Source: Microbacterium sp. LWH7-1.2 (lineage in GTDB: Bacteria; Actinomycetota; Actinomycetes; Actinomycetales; Microbacteriaceae). Taken from it: a stretch of DNA of 64,000 nt. Position numbers and translations under genes: made by a program. Positions 16,041 to 24,865 of the stretch are shown piece after piece. The stretch is taken from the NCBI RefSeq assembly GCF_038397755.1, contig NZ_CP151637.1:1736001-1800000 (forward strand). The letters run 5' to 3'. Every line of letters starts with the position of its first letter. The stretch's first letter is position 1. A model generated the notes under the pieces. It was not told where the DNA came from and made no database searches. It saw only the letters and a list, made by a program, of their open reading frames with translations.

Positions 16041-17539
16041 CGCTCCAGCTCGGCGCGCAGCCGGGCCAGGCGGCGTGAGCGGCGGATGCGGCCGGCCGCG
16101 GACTGCACCCGCTCGACGTCGGCGTCGGTGAGGAACGGCTGGATCCGCACGATCCGGTCGGTCGTGGTCGGGGAATCGATCGTGGTCAGGATGAGATCGG
16201 TGTCGATCGAGACCCAGTCGGGATCGACGCGCGTCTCGACGCCGACGACCTCGATCGCCTGCCCGAGCGAGCGGTCGACGCTCGAGCGCAGCAGCTCGTG
16301 CAGGTCGTAGTAGCCGGGGCACACGATGGTCGCGGTGAGCAGCTGGTCGGCCCGGCGGCTGCGCTCGAGCCGGCCCCCGACGTGCATCGCGATGTAGGCG
16401 ATCTCGTCGTCCGGCAGGGGGATGCCGAGCCGCTGCTGCAGCCGGCTCGCGATGAACACCGCGACCTCGAAGATCATCGGGTACGTGGACTTCAGCGACC
16501 GCGTCAGCGGGTTGCGGGACCACGCCTGCTCGCGCGCGCGGTGCAGCAGGTTCTGCACGTGCAGCGCGAGCCGCGCGACGAAGTCGTCGTGCGCGATGTC
16601 GACGAGGAACTCTTCGGCCGCCGCCGTCACGACCTCCCGCACGACGGCCTCGACCTCCGGATCGAGGGACGACGGTGCGGCCCCGGATGCTGCGTCCTCG
16701 TGTCCGTCGGGCGCGACCACGCGCGTCAGCACCAGCGTCGCGAGGTGCTGCAGATCGGCGCTGCCGAGCCGTACGCCGAGGTGGCGCTCCGAGAGCTCCG
16801 CGATGATCTCGGCGACCTGGTTCTGGGTCGGCCGCTCCCGCGCGGCGCCGACGACGGCGTCGAGCGGGCGGTCGCGCGAGGTGCGGTCGGCCGCGATCGC
16901 GATGTGCATCACGACGTCGGCGATGCCGAACTCGTTGACGAACCACCCCAGTTCACCCAGGCGCGCCACCAGCTCGGTCTTGAACGGGCCGAACGCCTGG
17001 GCGCCGACCGACCCTTCTCCGAGCGTGCGGCGGAGCGCGGCGAGGTCGAACGACCCCGCGTCCATCTCGTCGTGCGCGAGCCGGCTGAGCAGACGCCGCT
17101 GCGCACCCTCGGTTCCACGCAACCGCGCGCGGGACGCGGAGCGCTCGAGGGTGAGCTCGGTGCCGCCCAGCAGTCCGCGGACGCGGGCGAGGTCGGCGTC
17201 GACGGTGGCGGGCGAGACATGCAGCGCGTCGGCGGTGTCGAACACGTCGATGCCGTCGGGGGCGTCGAGGAGCGCCCGCACGAGGGTGTGCAGCCGGTCG
17301 CGCGGTGTGCCGGTGTCGCCGCCCGCCCGCAGCGCGGCAGCGGCGTCGGACCCGGCACGGTAGCCCTGCGGTCCGGACTCGACCGCGACGCCCGGCGCCA
17401 CCCGCGCGTTGGCGGCGGTGACGTACGACCGGATGCTGCGCGGAGTCACACCCAGCGCGTCGGCGAGAGCGGATGCCGTGACCCAGTCGCCGTCGCGCAG
17501 GAGCAGTCCGAGCACACGATCTTGCCGGGCTCGGGTCAC
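15605..17539 (-). CDS. mtlR: BglG/MtlR-family PTS regulator of mannitol genes
   Basis: 644-residue transcription activator with an N-terminal helix-turn-helix (TASALADALGVTPRSIRSYV, about 22-41), two PTS-regulation domains (phospho-sites near VVMHIAIAADR and EIAYIAMHVGGR), an EIIB-like part with a Cys in TATIVCPGYYDL, and an EIIA-like domain at the C-terminus with AVPHALEM (His about 561). Such proteins are switched by PTS-dependent phosphorylation. The start is GTG 17539 because the HTH begins right after it; the frame upstream to 17710 has no domain. It diverges from the mannitol PTS genes, which it presumably controls. Its 3' end is overlapped by the open tail of gene A. Confidence 0.87.
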   Translation of the reverse strand: MTRARQDRVLGLLLRDGDWVTASALADALGVTPRSIRSYVTAANARVAPGVAVESGPQGYRAGSDAAAALRAGGDTGTPRDRLHTLVRALLDAPDGIDVFDTADALHVSPATVDADLARVRGLLGGTELTLERSASRARLRGTEGAQRRLLSRLAHDEMDAGSFDLAALRRTLGEGSVGAQAFGPFKTELVARLGELGWFVNEFGIADVVMHIAIAADRTSRDRPLDAVVGAARERPTQNQVAEIIAELSERHLGVRLGSADLQHLATLVLTRVVAPDGHEDAASGAAPSSLDPEVEAVVREVVTAAAEEFLVDIAHDDFVARLALHVQNLLHRAREQAWSRNPLTRSLKSTYPMIFEVAVFIASRLQQRLGIPLPDDEIAYIAMHVGGRLERSRRADQLLTATIVCPGYYDLHELLRSSVDRSLGQAIEVVGVETRVDPDWVSIDTDLILTTIDSPTTTDRIVRIQPFLTDADVERVQSAAGRIRRSRRLARLRAELERYFEPSAFVRGFDEAAGEEGVIRGLGALLQACGVIDAEYVERTIERERLSSTAFTDALAVPHALEMTASRTAIAIGIADPSIPWGDGRVQVVALVAFSETDREAFQTVFEQFVEVFSERDSVQRIVRRGTDFNAFLDELVAVIDG

Positions 17540-17669
17540 ACGCCCAGTCAACCACGCGCGCCATCGCCCGGGGCCGTCGGTCGCCGCCGCGTTTCCGCCC
17601 CCGCGGAAGAAGGAATGGTTGTCCCCTCCCAGCGTTCTCACAAGAATGGGCAGACGAGGAGGCGGGTCG

Positions 17670-18023
17670 ATGAGGATCCTGGTGGTGTGCGGAGCGGGTG
17701 CCTCGAGCACCTTCGTCGCTCAGCGCGTGCGTCATGCGGCCCACGCCGAGGGACTCGACTACTCCGCCTTCGCCGGCACCGAGCAGTCGCTTCCGATCGA
17801 TCTCGACGCCGCCGACGTGGTCCTCGTGGGTCCGCACCTGGTCCATGCGCTCGAGCGCATAGAACGGGATGCCGCCGCGCGAGGCACGACGGTGGTCCTG
17901 CTGCCGCCCGACATCTTCGGAGACCGCGACGGCACGCGCACACTCGCGCTGGTCCGCGCCGCGATCGGGAGCCCCGGGGGGCCGCTCCCGGCCGCGGACG
18001 CGGCACCGCCGCCCACCCACTGA
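17670..18023 (+). CDS. PTS EIIB-like protein
   Basis: 117-residue cytosolic protein of the lactose/cellobiose/fructose-type EIIB fold. It begins MRILVVCGAGASSTFVAQRV with the phospho-accepting Cys 8 followed by a P-loop-like GAGASS. A strand LDAADVVLVGPHLVHAL follows near 45-60, and the tail is Pro/Ala-rich. It is the first gene of the mannitol PTS set. The mannitol transporter downstream already has its own fused IIB domain, so this second IIB may serve another IIC or act as a regulator of the divergent PRD protein. The start was placed at ATG 17670, where the fold begins. Confidence 0.75.
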   Translation: MRILVVCGAGASSTFVAQRVRHAAHAEGLDYSAFAGTEQSLPIDLDAADVVLVGPHLVHALERIERDAAARGTTVVLLPPDIFGDRDGTRTLALVRAAIGSPGGPLPAADAAPPPTH

Positions 18024-18065
18024 ACTTCACCACGACGAACAAAGACCAGACAGAGAGGTCACGAC

Positions 18066-18344
18066 ATGCCACCCATCTCCCGCACCGTCCGCATCGGATC
18101 GACGCACGGTCTGCACGCGCGTCCGGCCAAGCTGTTCGCGCAGGCGGCGAAGGATGCCGGCATCCCGATCACCATCGCGAAGGATGCGGGAAGCCCGGTC
18201 AACGCGGCGAGCATCCTCGGCGTGATCGCGCTGGGCGTCGAGCAGGGCGACTACGTGACCCTCACCGCGGACGGCGACGGCGCCGAGTCGACGCTCGACA
18301 CGCTTGCGGAGCTGCTCACCACCGACCACGACGCGGAGGCCTGA
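18066..18344 (+). CDS. ptsH: Phosphocarrier protein HPr
   Basis: 92-residue general PTS phosphocarrier. It accepts phosphate from EI at His 17 in STHGLHARPAKLF and passes it to EIIA proteins. The second conserved region, SPVNAASILGVIALGVEQGD, includes the Ser that HPr kinase modifies in Firmicutes; no such kinase gene is seen here. A Shine-Dalgarno-like GAGAGG precedes the ATG at good spacing. It is followed after 2 bp by ptsI, so the general PTS proteins are embedded in the mannitol operon. Confidence 0.93.
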   Translation: MPPISRTVRIGSTHGLHARPAKLFAQAAKDAGIPITIAKDAGSPVNAASILGVIALGVEQGDYVTLTADGDGAESTLDTLAELLTTDHDAEA

Positions 18345-18346
18345 AG

Positions 18347-20002
18347 ATGACCGAACTCCGTGGCGTGGGAATCGGCCTGGGCGTCGCTCAGGGACCCGTC
18401 GCACGCATGGCCGAGCCGGCGCCGCCGCCCTCGGACGCTGCCAGCACGCTGGGCGTCGAGGACGAGAAGTCGCGGGTGGCGGATGCTGTCGCCACCGTCG
18501 CGCGCGAGCTCGAGGCCCGGGGGCTGCAGGCGGGCGGCGCCGCGCAGGAGGTGCTCGAGGCGCAGGCGATGATGGCGGAGGACCCGACGCTCGCCGACGA
18601 GATCGGCGCGCGTCTGGCGCAGGGCAAGACGGGCGAGTTCGCGGTGTTCGACGCCTTCGCATCGTTCCGCGACCAGCTCACGGCGATGGGCGGCTACCTC
18701 GGCGAGCGCGCGGCGGACCTCGACGACGTGGCGCAGCGTGTGATCGCCCGGCTCCGCGGTGTGCCGGCTCCGGGTGTGCCGGACCCCGGGCATCCGTTCG
18801 TCCTCGTCGCGAAGGACCTCGCGCCGGCCGACACGGCACTCCTCGACCTCGACAAGGTGCTCGCCCTGGTGACCACGGAGGGCGGGCCGACCTCCCACAC
18901 CGCGATCCTCGCGCGGGAGAAGTCGATCGTCGCGATCGTCGGTGCCACCTCGGCGACCGGGCTGCGCGACGGCGAGACCGTGATCGTGGATGCCGCCGCC
19001 GGTGTCGTGACGACCGAACCGACCACCGCCGAGCTCGAGCGGGCGCAGAACCGCGCCGACGCCCGCGCCGCGCAGGCGTCGGCGCCGATCACCGACGGCG
19101 CGCTCGCGGACGGCACCCCGATCCCGCTGCTGGCGAACCTCGGCAACCCGGAGGGCGCGACCGACGCGGTCGCACTGGGCGCCGAGGGCGTGGGCCTGTT
19201 CCGCACCGAGTTCCTGTTCCTGAGCTCGAACCAGGCGCCCACCGTCGAGCAGCAGCGCGAGGCGTACACGAAGCTGCTCGCCGCGTTCCCGGGCAAGAAG
19301 GTCGTCGTCCGGGTGCTGGACGCCGGCGCCGACAAGCCGCTCGCGTTCCTGAACGACGCGCACGAGGAGAACCCCGCGCTCGGGCTCCGCGGCATCCGCG
19401 CCCTCCGCGCCAGCGAGGACATCCTGCGCGAGCAGCTCACGGCACTTGCCGAAGCGGATGCCGCCACCGACGCCGACCTCTGGGTCATGGCGCCGATGAT
19501 CGCCACGGTCGAGGAGACGGAGTACTTCGTCGACCTCGCGCGCGACTACGGCATCAAGACCGCGGGCGTCATGGTGGAGGTGCCGTCCTCGGCGCTGCTC
19601 GCCGATCGCATCCTGGTGGACGCGGACTTCGCCTCCATCGGCACCAACGACCTCACGCAGTACACGCTCGCCGCAGACCGACTCCTCGGGTCGGTCGCGT
19701 CGTTCCAGGACCCGTGGCACCCGGCGGTGCTGCGCCTGATCCGCGAGGTCGGCGAAGCCGGCGCCGCGAACGGCAAGCCGGTCGGCATCTGCGGTGAGGC
19801 GGCGGCAGATCCCCTGCTCGCCGTCGTGCTCGTCGGCCTGGGCGCCACGAGCCTGTCCATGGCACCCACGGCCCTCGCCGACGTGCGGGCCACCCTTCTC
19901 CAGCACTCCATCGCCCAGGCACGCGACATCGCCTCGGCCGCACTCGCCGCGAACGACGCGGCATCCGCCCGGTCCGCAGCCCAGCAGGCGGCCACCCGAT
20001 AG
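18347..20002 (+). CDS. ptsI: PTS enzyme I (phosphoenolpyruvate-protein phosphotransferase)
   Basis: 551-residue enzyme I, taking phosphate from PEP and phosphorylating HPr. The N-terminal swivel domain has the active His 184 in TTEGGPTSHTAILAREKSI. The C-terminal PEP-binding barrel shows GLFRTEFLFL (about 283-292), RVLDAGADKPLAFL (about 320-333), ASIGTNDLTQYTLAADR (about 427-443) and the catalytic Cys in GKPVGICGEAA (about 473-483). The length is slightly below the roughly 570 residues of classical EI. The ATG sits 2 bp after the ptsH stop. Confidence 0.94.
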   Translation: MTELRGVGIGLGVAQGPVARMAEPAPPPSDAASTLGVEDEKSRVADAVATVARELEARGLQAGGAAQEVLEAQAMMAEDPTLADEIGARLAQGKTGEFAVFDAFASFRDQLTAMGGYLGERAADLDDVAQRVIARLRGVPAPGVPDPGHPFVLVAKDLAPADTALLDLDKVLALVTTEGGPTSHTAILAREKSIVAIVGATSATGLRDGETVIVDAAAGVVTTEPTTAELERAQNRADARAAQASAPITDGALADGTPIPLLANLGNPEGATDAVALGAEGVGLFRTEFLFLSSNQAPTVEQQREAYTKLLAAFPGKKVVVRVLDAGADKPLAFLNDAHEENPALGLRGIRALRASEDILREQLTALAEADAATDADLWVMAPMIATVEETEYFVDLARDYGIKTAGVMVEVPSSALLADRILVDADFASIGTNDLTQYTLAADRLLGSVASFQDPWHPAVLRLIREVGEAGAANGKPVGICGEAAADPLLAVVLVGLGATSLSMAPTALADVRATLLQHSIAQARDIASAALAANDAASARSAAQQAATR

Positions 20003-20047
20003 GCCGTCGTGACGGCCTGGACACCCACACACAAGGGAGACAGCAAA

Positions 20048-21607
20048 ATGACAACGGCGTCAGTGCCCGCTTCGGGCACCAGCAGGGCGCGAGTCGGAGT
20101 CCAGCGCTTCGGCACGTTCCTGTCCGGCATGATCATGCCGAACATCCCCGCGCTCATCGCGTGGGGCATCTTCACCGCGTTCTTCATCGCGGTCGGCTGG
20201 ACCCCGGTCCCGGCGCTCGCGACGCTGGTGGGTCCCTTCATCCACTACCTCCTGCCGATCCTGATCGCGTATACCGGCGGCAGCATCATCTACGGTGTCC
20301 GCGGCGGCGTGGTCGCCTCGATCGGAACGTTCGGCGCCATAGCCGGGTCGGATTACCTGATCGCCCAGATCAACGCCGACCTGCCGGCGGACAACCAGCT
20401 GGGCCAGGTGCACATGTTCATCGGCGCGATGATCATGGCCCCGATCTGCGCCTACACCATGCGGTGGCTGGACAGCCTGTGGGAGGGCAAGATCCGTGCC
20501 GGCTTCGAGATGCTCGTGAACATGTTCTCGGCGGGCATCTGGGGCTTCGTGCTCGCGATCATCGGGTTCTACCCGATCGCGTGGCTCGTCAACGGCATCA
20601 TGCAGGTGCTGAGCAACGCGGTGGACTGGCTCGTCTCGATGAACCTGCTGCCGCTCACGAGCATCATCATCGAGCCGGCGAAGGTGTTCTTCCTGAACAA
20701 CGCGATCAACCACGGCGTGCTCACGCCGCTCGGCATCCAGCAGTCCGCCGAGACCGGATCGTCGATCCTGTTCCTGCTCGAGGCCAACCCCGGCCCCGGC
20801 GTGGGTCTGCTCCTCGCGTTCACGTTCTTCGGCATCGGCGCCGCGCGCGCCTCCGCCCCGGGCGCCGCGGTGATCCAGTTCTTCGGCGGCATCCACGAGG
20901 TGTACTTCCCGTACGCGCTGATGAAGCCGATGCTGATCCTCGCGCTGATCGCCGGCGGTATGACCGGCGTCACGACGAACATGCTCCTGGGCGGTGCCCT
21001 CCGAGCCCCGGCCGCACCGGGCAGCATCTTCGCGGTGATCGCCCAGGTCGCGAACAACTCCTATGTCGCCGTCCTGCTCTCGGTGGTGCTGGCGGCCACC
21101 GTGACATTCCTCATCTCGTGGGTCATCCTGCGTGCTTCGCGCAAGCGCGACCTCGAGGCGATGGCGGCGACCGACGACGCTTTCGGCGCGGCGATCACGC
21201 AGACCGCGGCGGCCAAGGGCAAGTCGTCGGCGGCACTGGACGGCCTGCGCGGCGGCGCGGCCACGAGCGCCGACGGCGGCATCGAGCCCGCGACCATGAC
21301 GGAGCGCGAGATCCACAACATCGTGTTCGCGTGCGACGCGGGCATGGGTTCGTCGGCCATGGGCGCGAGCGTCCTGCGCAACAAGATCAAGAAGGCGGGC
21401 ATCGAGGACGTCACGGTCACCAACAAGGCGATCGCGGCCCTGGACGCGTCGGCCGACCTGGTGATCACGCAGAACCAGCTCACGGATCGCGCACGGCAGA
21501 AGACGCCGAACTCGGTGCACGTGTCGGTCGACAACTTCATGAACTCGCCGCGATACGACGAGGTCGTGGACCTTGTCCGCACCCAGCACGAGGATGGAAC
21601 CGCGTAG
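20048..21607 (+). CDS. mtlA: Mannitol-specific PTS transporter EIICB
   Basis: 519-residue membrane transporter that takes up mannitol and releases mannitol-1-phosphate inside. The IIC domain (about 15-370) has multiple membrane helices and the family motifs FLSGMIMPNIPALIAWG, NNAINHGVLTPLG and GGIHEVYFPYALMKP. A linker (about 380-415) leads to the IIB domain (IVFACDAGMGSSAMGASVLR) with the phospho-accepting Cys 429. The IIA domain of the E. coli three-domain protein is absent and is encoded separately downstream. A ribosome-binding site AAGGGAGA precedes the ATG at 20048, which decides the start. Confidence 0.93.
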   Translation: MTTASVPASGTSRARVGVQRFGTFLSGMIMPNIPALIAWGIFTAFFIAVGWTPVPALATLVGPFIHYLLPILIAYTGGSIIYGVRGGVVASIGTFGAIAGSDYLIAQINADLPADNQLGQVHMFIGAMIMAPICAYTMRWLDSLWEGKIRAGFEMLVNMFSAGIWGFVLAIIGFYPIAWLVNGIMQVLSNAVDWLVSMNLLPLTSIIIEPAKVFFLNNAINHGVLTPLGIQQSAETGSSILFLLEANPGPGVGLLLAFTFFGIGAARASAPGAAVIQFFGGIHEVYFPYALMKPMLILALIAGGMTGVTTNMLLGGALRAPAAPGSIFAVIAQVANNSYVAVLLSVVLAATVTFLISWVILRASRKRDLEAMAATDDAFGAAITQTAAAKGKSSAALDGLRGGAATSADGGIEPATMTEREIHNIVFACDAGMGSSAMGASVLRNKIKKAGIEDVTVTNKAIAALDASADLVITQNQLTDRARQKTPNSVHVSVDNFMNSPRYDEVVDLVRTQHEDGTA

Positions 21608-21617
21608 CTGAGACCGC

Positions 21618-21656
21618 GGTGGGGCCGGGCGGGCTTTCAACGCCCCCGGTCCCACC
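21618..21656 (+). terminator. Hairpin between mtlA and mtlF
   Basis: GGTGGG and CCCACC with further GC pairs form a stem around the CTTTCAA region. It lies 10 bp after the mtlA stop inside the operon, so it may adjust expression or protect mRNA rather than end the transcript. Confidence 0.45.
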
Positions 21657-21756
21657 GCCCTCGGCACAGCCGCGCCCCGCTGCTCGGAACGGGCGGCGGG
21701 TCGCGGCATCCGTATCTCCTCCGGCGACACAGACGAACGACGAGAAAGGCGACAAC

Positions 21757-22194
21757 ATGGCACGCGAGGTTCTGAGCATCGGCCAGGTGCGCATCCACTC
21801 CGGGAGCGCTTCGCGCGACGAGGCGATGCGGGAGGCGGCGGACATCCTGCAGTCGGCGGGCGCCGTCACCGGCGCCTACTACGACGCGATGCTCCAGCGC
21901 GAGCAGACCGTGTCGACGTACATGGGGAACGAGCTCGCGATCCCCCATGGCACCAACGAGACCAAGGGCGAGATCCTCGAGTCGGCGCTGTCGGTGGTTC
22001 GCTACGACGGCGGCGTGGACTGGGACGGCAACCCCGTGACCTTCGTGATCGGCATCGCCGGCAAGGGCGACGAGCACCTCGAGATCCTGTCGCAGATCGC
22101 GATCCTCTTCTCGGACGAGGACGAGGTCGAACGGCTCAAGACCGCCCAGACGCCGGAGGAGCTGTTCGGCCTGGTGTCGGCGGCGGGCGTCTGA
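21757..22194 (+). CDS. mtlF: Mannitol-specific PTS EIIA component
   Basis: 145-residue cytosolic EIIA of the mannitol/fructose class. It takes phosphate from HPr at His 64 (NELAIPHGTNETK) and gives it to the IIB domain of the transporter. The DEAMREAADIL helix (about 21-31) and the terminal HLEILSQIAILFSDEDEVERL are typical. An AGAAAGG ribosome-binding site precedes the ATG. Its stop overlaps the start of the dehydrogenase gene (ATGA-type). Confidence 0.92.
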   Translation: MAREVLSIGQVRIHSGSASRDEAMREAADILQSAGAVTGAYYDAMLQREQTVSTYMGNELAIPHGTNETKGEILESALSVVRYDGGVDWDGNPVTFVIGIAGKGDEHLEILSQIAILFSDEDEVERLKTAQTPEELFGLVSAAGV

Positions 22195-23357
22195 TGAAGG
22201 CCGTCCACTTCGGGGCCGGCAACATCGGGCGAGGGTTCGTCGGGCTGCTCCTGCACGAGGGCGGGTACGAACTCGTCTTCTCGGACGTCGCCGCACCGCT
22301 CGTCGACGCGATCAACCACGTGTCCCGCTACACGGTGCACGAGGTGGGCGAGGGCGGTCGCGACACGCTCGTCACGGGCTTCACGGCCATCAACAGCGCC
22401 GAGCACCCCGACAAGGTCATCGACGAGATCGCCGGGGCGAACGTCGTCACGACGGCGGTGGGGCCGACGATCCTCAAGTTCGTCGCGCCGCACATCGTCG
22501 CCGGGCTCGCCCTGCGCGACCCCTCGAGCCCGCCGCTGCAGATCATGGCGTGCGAGAACGCGATCAACGCCACCGACCTCCTCCGTGACGAGATCAAGGC
22601 GCTCGCCGGCGACGCGTGGGACGCGCTCTCATCACGCGCGGTGTTCGCCAACACCGCCGTCGACCGGATCGTGCCGGCCCAACCGGAGGGCGCAGGCGTC
22701 GACGTCACCGTCGAGCCGTTCTTCGAGTGGGCGATCGAGCGGCCGCCGTTCGGCGACGACCCGCCGAACATCCCCGGCGCCCACTTCGTCGACGACCTCG
22801 CGCCGTACATCGAGCGCAAGCTCTTCACCGTCAACACCGGGCATGCGGCCACGGCGTACTTCGGCGCTCAGGCCGGAGTCGAGGCGATCGCCGGCGCGCT
22901 GGCCGATCCGGCGATCGCGTCGCGGGTCGAGGCTGCTCTGGAGGAGACGTCGGCGCTGCTGGAGGCCAAGCACGGACTCGACGCCTCGTCGCTCGCCGAC
23001 TACCGCGCGACGATCCTCGGTCGCTTCCGCAACAAGGCCCTGCCCGACACGGTGTGGCGCGTCGGCCGCCAGCCGCTGCGCAAGCTCTCACGACACGAGC
23101 GGTTCGTCGGCCCCGCAGCCGAGGCCGCAGAGCGCGGCCTCGGGGTGGACGCGCTGGTCGCCGCGATGGGCGCGGCTCTCGCTTTCGACGACAGCGAGGA
23201 CGCCCAGTCGGTGGACCTGCAACGGATGCTGCGGGAACAGGATGCCGCGTCGTTCACCGCGTCGGTCACGGGCCTCGAGCCGCAGCATCCGCTCTTCCCG
23301 AAGGTCGAGGCGATCGTCGCGGCCCGGCAGGCGGAACTCGGCAGCGCGAACGGGTAG
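22194..23357 (+). CDS. mtlD: Mannitol-1-phosphate 5-dehydrogenase
   Basis: 387-residue NAD-dependent enzyme converting mannitol-1-phosphate to fructose-6-phosphate. The N-terminus is the Rossmann signature MKAVHFGAGNIGRGFVGLLL. Further conserved parts are CENAINATDLLRDEI (about 121-135), ANTAVDRIVP (about 151-160) and the catalytic KLFTVNTGHAATAYFG (about 210-225). The length equals E. coli MtlD. The translational overlap with mtlF and the PTS genes upstream complete the mannitol uptake and conversion pathway. Confidence 0.94.
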   Translation: MKAVHFGAGNIGRGFVGLLLHEGGYELVFSDVAAPLVDAINHVSRYTVHEVGEGGRDTLVTGFTAINSAEHPDKVIDEIAGANVVTTAVGPTILKFVAPHIVAGLALRDPSSPPLQIMACENAINATDLLRDEIKALAGDAWDALSSRAVFANTAVDRIVPAQPEGAGVDVTVEPFFEWAIERPPFGDDPPNIPGAHFVDDLAPYIERKLFTVNTGHAATAYFGAQAGVEAIAGALADPAIASRVEAALEETSALLEAKHGLDASSLADYRATILGRFRNKALPDTVWRVGRQPLRKLSRHERFVGPAAEAAERGLGVDALVAAMGAALAFDDSEDAQSVDLQRMLREQDAASFTASVTGLEPQHPLFPKVEAIVAARQAELGSANG

Positions 23358-23404
23358 ATTCCCGCAGACGACGCTCGTGAGGTCTCTTCGTGTGAGGCGA
23401 CGGT

Positions 23405-23422
23405 GGAATTTCGGTTAATTCC
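23405..23422. promoter_or_regulatory. Possible operator dyad upstream of the monooxygenase operon
   Basis: GGAATT and AATTCC are inverted with a 6-bp centre. The area is unusually AT-rich for this genome and lies 88 bp before the monooxygenase start, so it probably belongs to the promoter region. Confidence 0.35.
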
Positions 23423-23509
23423 GACTAACGCTTAGGGTTGCTCTCGAACCTGGGGTCGGCACCGTCGCGCCGACGACACGACGATGTGTGGAGACGGAAT
23501 GAAGGACGC

Positions 23510-24865
23510 ATGAGCGCGCACCGCTATGCCATCATCGGCGCCGGTCCGTCGGGCCTGGCCGCCGCACGCGGACTCCAGAGGGCGGGGATCGCCTTCGACG
23601 GCTACGAGGCGTCGCGCGGCGTCGGCGGGCTCTGGGACATCGAGAATCCGCGCTCGACGATGTACGAGTCGGCGCACCTGATCTCGTCGCGCACGACCAC
23701 GGAGTTCGCCGAGTTCCCGATGCGCACGACGGCCGACTACCCGGGCCACCGCGAGCTCATCGCGTACTTCCGCGAGTTCGCCGACCATTTCGGGCTGACC
23801 GACCTGTTCCGGTTCGGCACGAAGGTCACCTCGCTCGAACCCGCAGACGACGGCGGTTGGATGCTGCGCGCCGACGCACCTGACGGCACCCTCGAGCACC
23901 GCTACGCCGGCGTGATCCTCGCGAACGGCACGCTCGCCGAGCCCAACGTCCCGGCGTTCCGCGGCGAGTTCACCGGGGAACTCCTTCACACCAGCGCCTA
24001 CAAGTCCGCGATGCAGCTCACCGGCAAGCGGGTGCTCATCATCGGCGCCGGCAACTCGGGCTGTGACATCGCGGTCGACGCCGTGCACCACGCGGCCTCC
24101 GTCGACATGAGCGTGCGCCGCGGCTACTACTTCGTGCCGCGGTACCTGTTCGGCAAGCCGTCCGACACCCTCAACCAGGGCAAGCCGCTCCCGGCGCGCA
24201 TCAAGCAGTTCGTCGACACGCGCGTCCTGCGTGCGTTCACCGGCGACCCCGTGCGGTTCGGGTTCCCCAAGCCCGACTACAAGATCTACGAGTCGCACCC
24301 GATCGTCAACACGCTGATCCTCAACCACCTCGGCCAGGGCGACCTGCGGATCGTCCCCGACATCGACCGCTTCGACGGCCGCACGGTGCACTTCCGCGAC
24401 GGCTCGTCGGGCGAGTACGACATCGTCCTCCTCGCGACCGGCTACAAGCTGGACTATCCGTTCGTCGACCGCGCCGCGCTGGAGTGGTCGGGCATGGCGC
24501 CCCACCTGTTCCTCAACACCTTCACCCCGACGTTCAACGGCCTCTACGTGATGGGCATGATCGAGGCATCCGGAATCGGCTGGCAGGGCCGCTACGAGCA
24601 GGCCGAGCTCATCGCCGCCTACCTCGCCGCGCTCGAGCGCCACCCCGATCGCGCCGCCGCCTTCCGCGCCCGCGTGACCGGCGAGCCCTGGCCCGACGTG
24701 ACGGGCGGCTACAAGTACCTCGGCCTCGAGCGCATGTCGTACTACGTCAACAAGGACGCGTACCGCAGCGCCGTGCGCACCGCCACCGAGGCACTGAAGA
24801 CGGATGCTGCGGCCCGAGGTCCGCGACGCGGCCGCGGCACCGCGCGCAGGAAGGTGACGGCATGA
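23510..24865 (+). CDS. Flavin-containing monooxygenase (FMO/Baeyer-Villiger-like)
   Basis: 451-residue FAD/NADPH monooxygenase. FAD binding is at AIIGAGPSGLAAARGLQRAG (about 8-27). The FMO fingerprint FRGEFTGELLHTSAYKS (about 152-168) and the NADPH motif VLIIGAGNSGCDIAVDA (about 177-193) follow. The C-terminal YDIVLLATGYKLDYPF (about 303-318) is the usual ATG motif. The last 20 residues are basic and contain an ACGGATGC-derived TDAAA. The ATG at 23510 follows a GAAGGA-like site. It is the first gene of a coupled trio with a symporter and an epimerase; the substrate is unknown, perhaps a cyclic ketone, amine or sulfide. Confidence 0.87.
   Translation: MSAHRYAIIGAGPSGLAAARGLQRAGIAFDGYEASRGVGGLWDIENPRSTMYESAHLISSRTTTEFAEFPMRTTADYPGHRELIAYFREFADHFGLTDLFRFGTKVTSLEPADDGGWMLRADAPDGTLEHRYAGVILANGTLAEPNVPAFRGEFTGELLHTSAYKSAMQLTGKRVLIIGAGNSGCDIAVDAVHHAASVDMSVRRGYYFVPRYLFGKPSDTLNQGKPLPARIKQFVDTRVLRAFTGDPVRFGFPKPDYKIYESHPIVNTLILNHLGQGDLRIVPDIDRFDGRTVHFRDGSSGEYDIVLLATGYKLDYPFVDRAALEWSGMAPHLFLNTFTPTFNGLYVMGMIEASGIGWQGRYEQAELIAAYLAALERHPDRAAAFRARVTGEPWPDVTGGYKYLGLERMSYYVNKDAYRSAVRTATEALKTDAAARGPRRGRGTARRKVTA

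Noticed and set aside
16298..18346. Plus-strand open frame that joins ptsI from far upstream
   Set aside because: The upstream part is antisense to the PTS regulator and out of frame with ptsH. The enzyme I fold begins at ATG 18347, 2 bp after the ptsH stop.
20060..21763. Minus-strand frame opposite mtlA
   Set aside because: His/Arg/Asp-rich shadow; mtlA has all PTS motifs.
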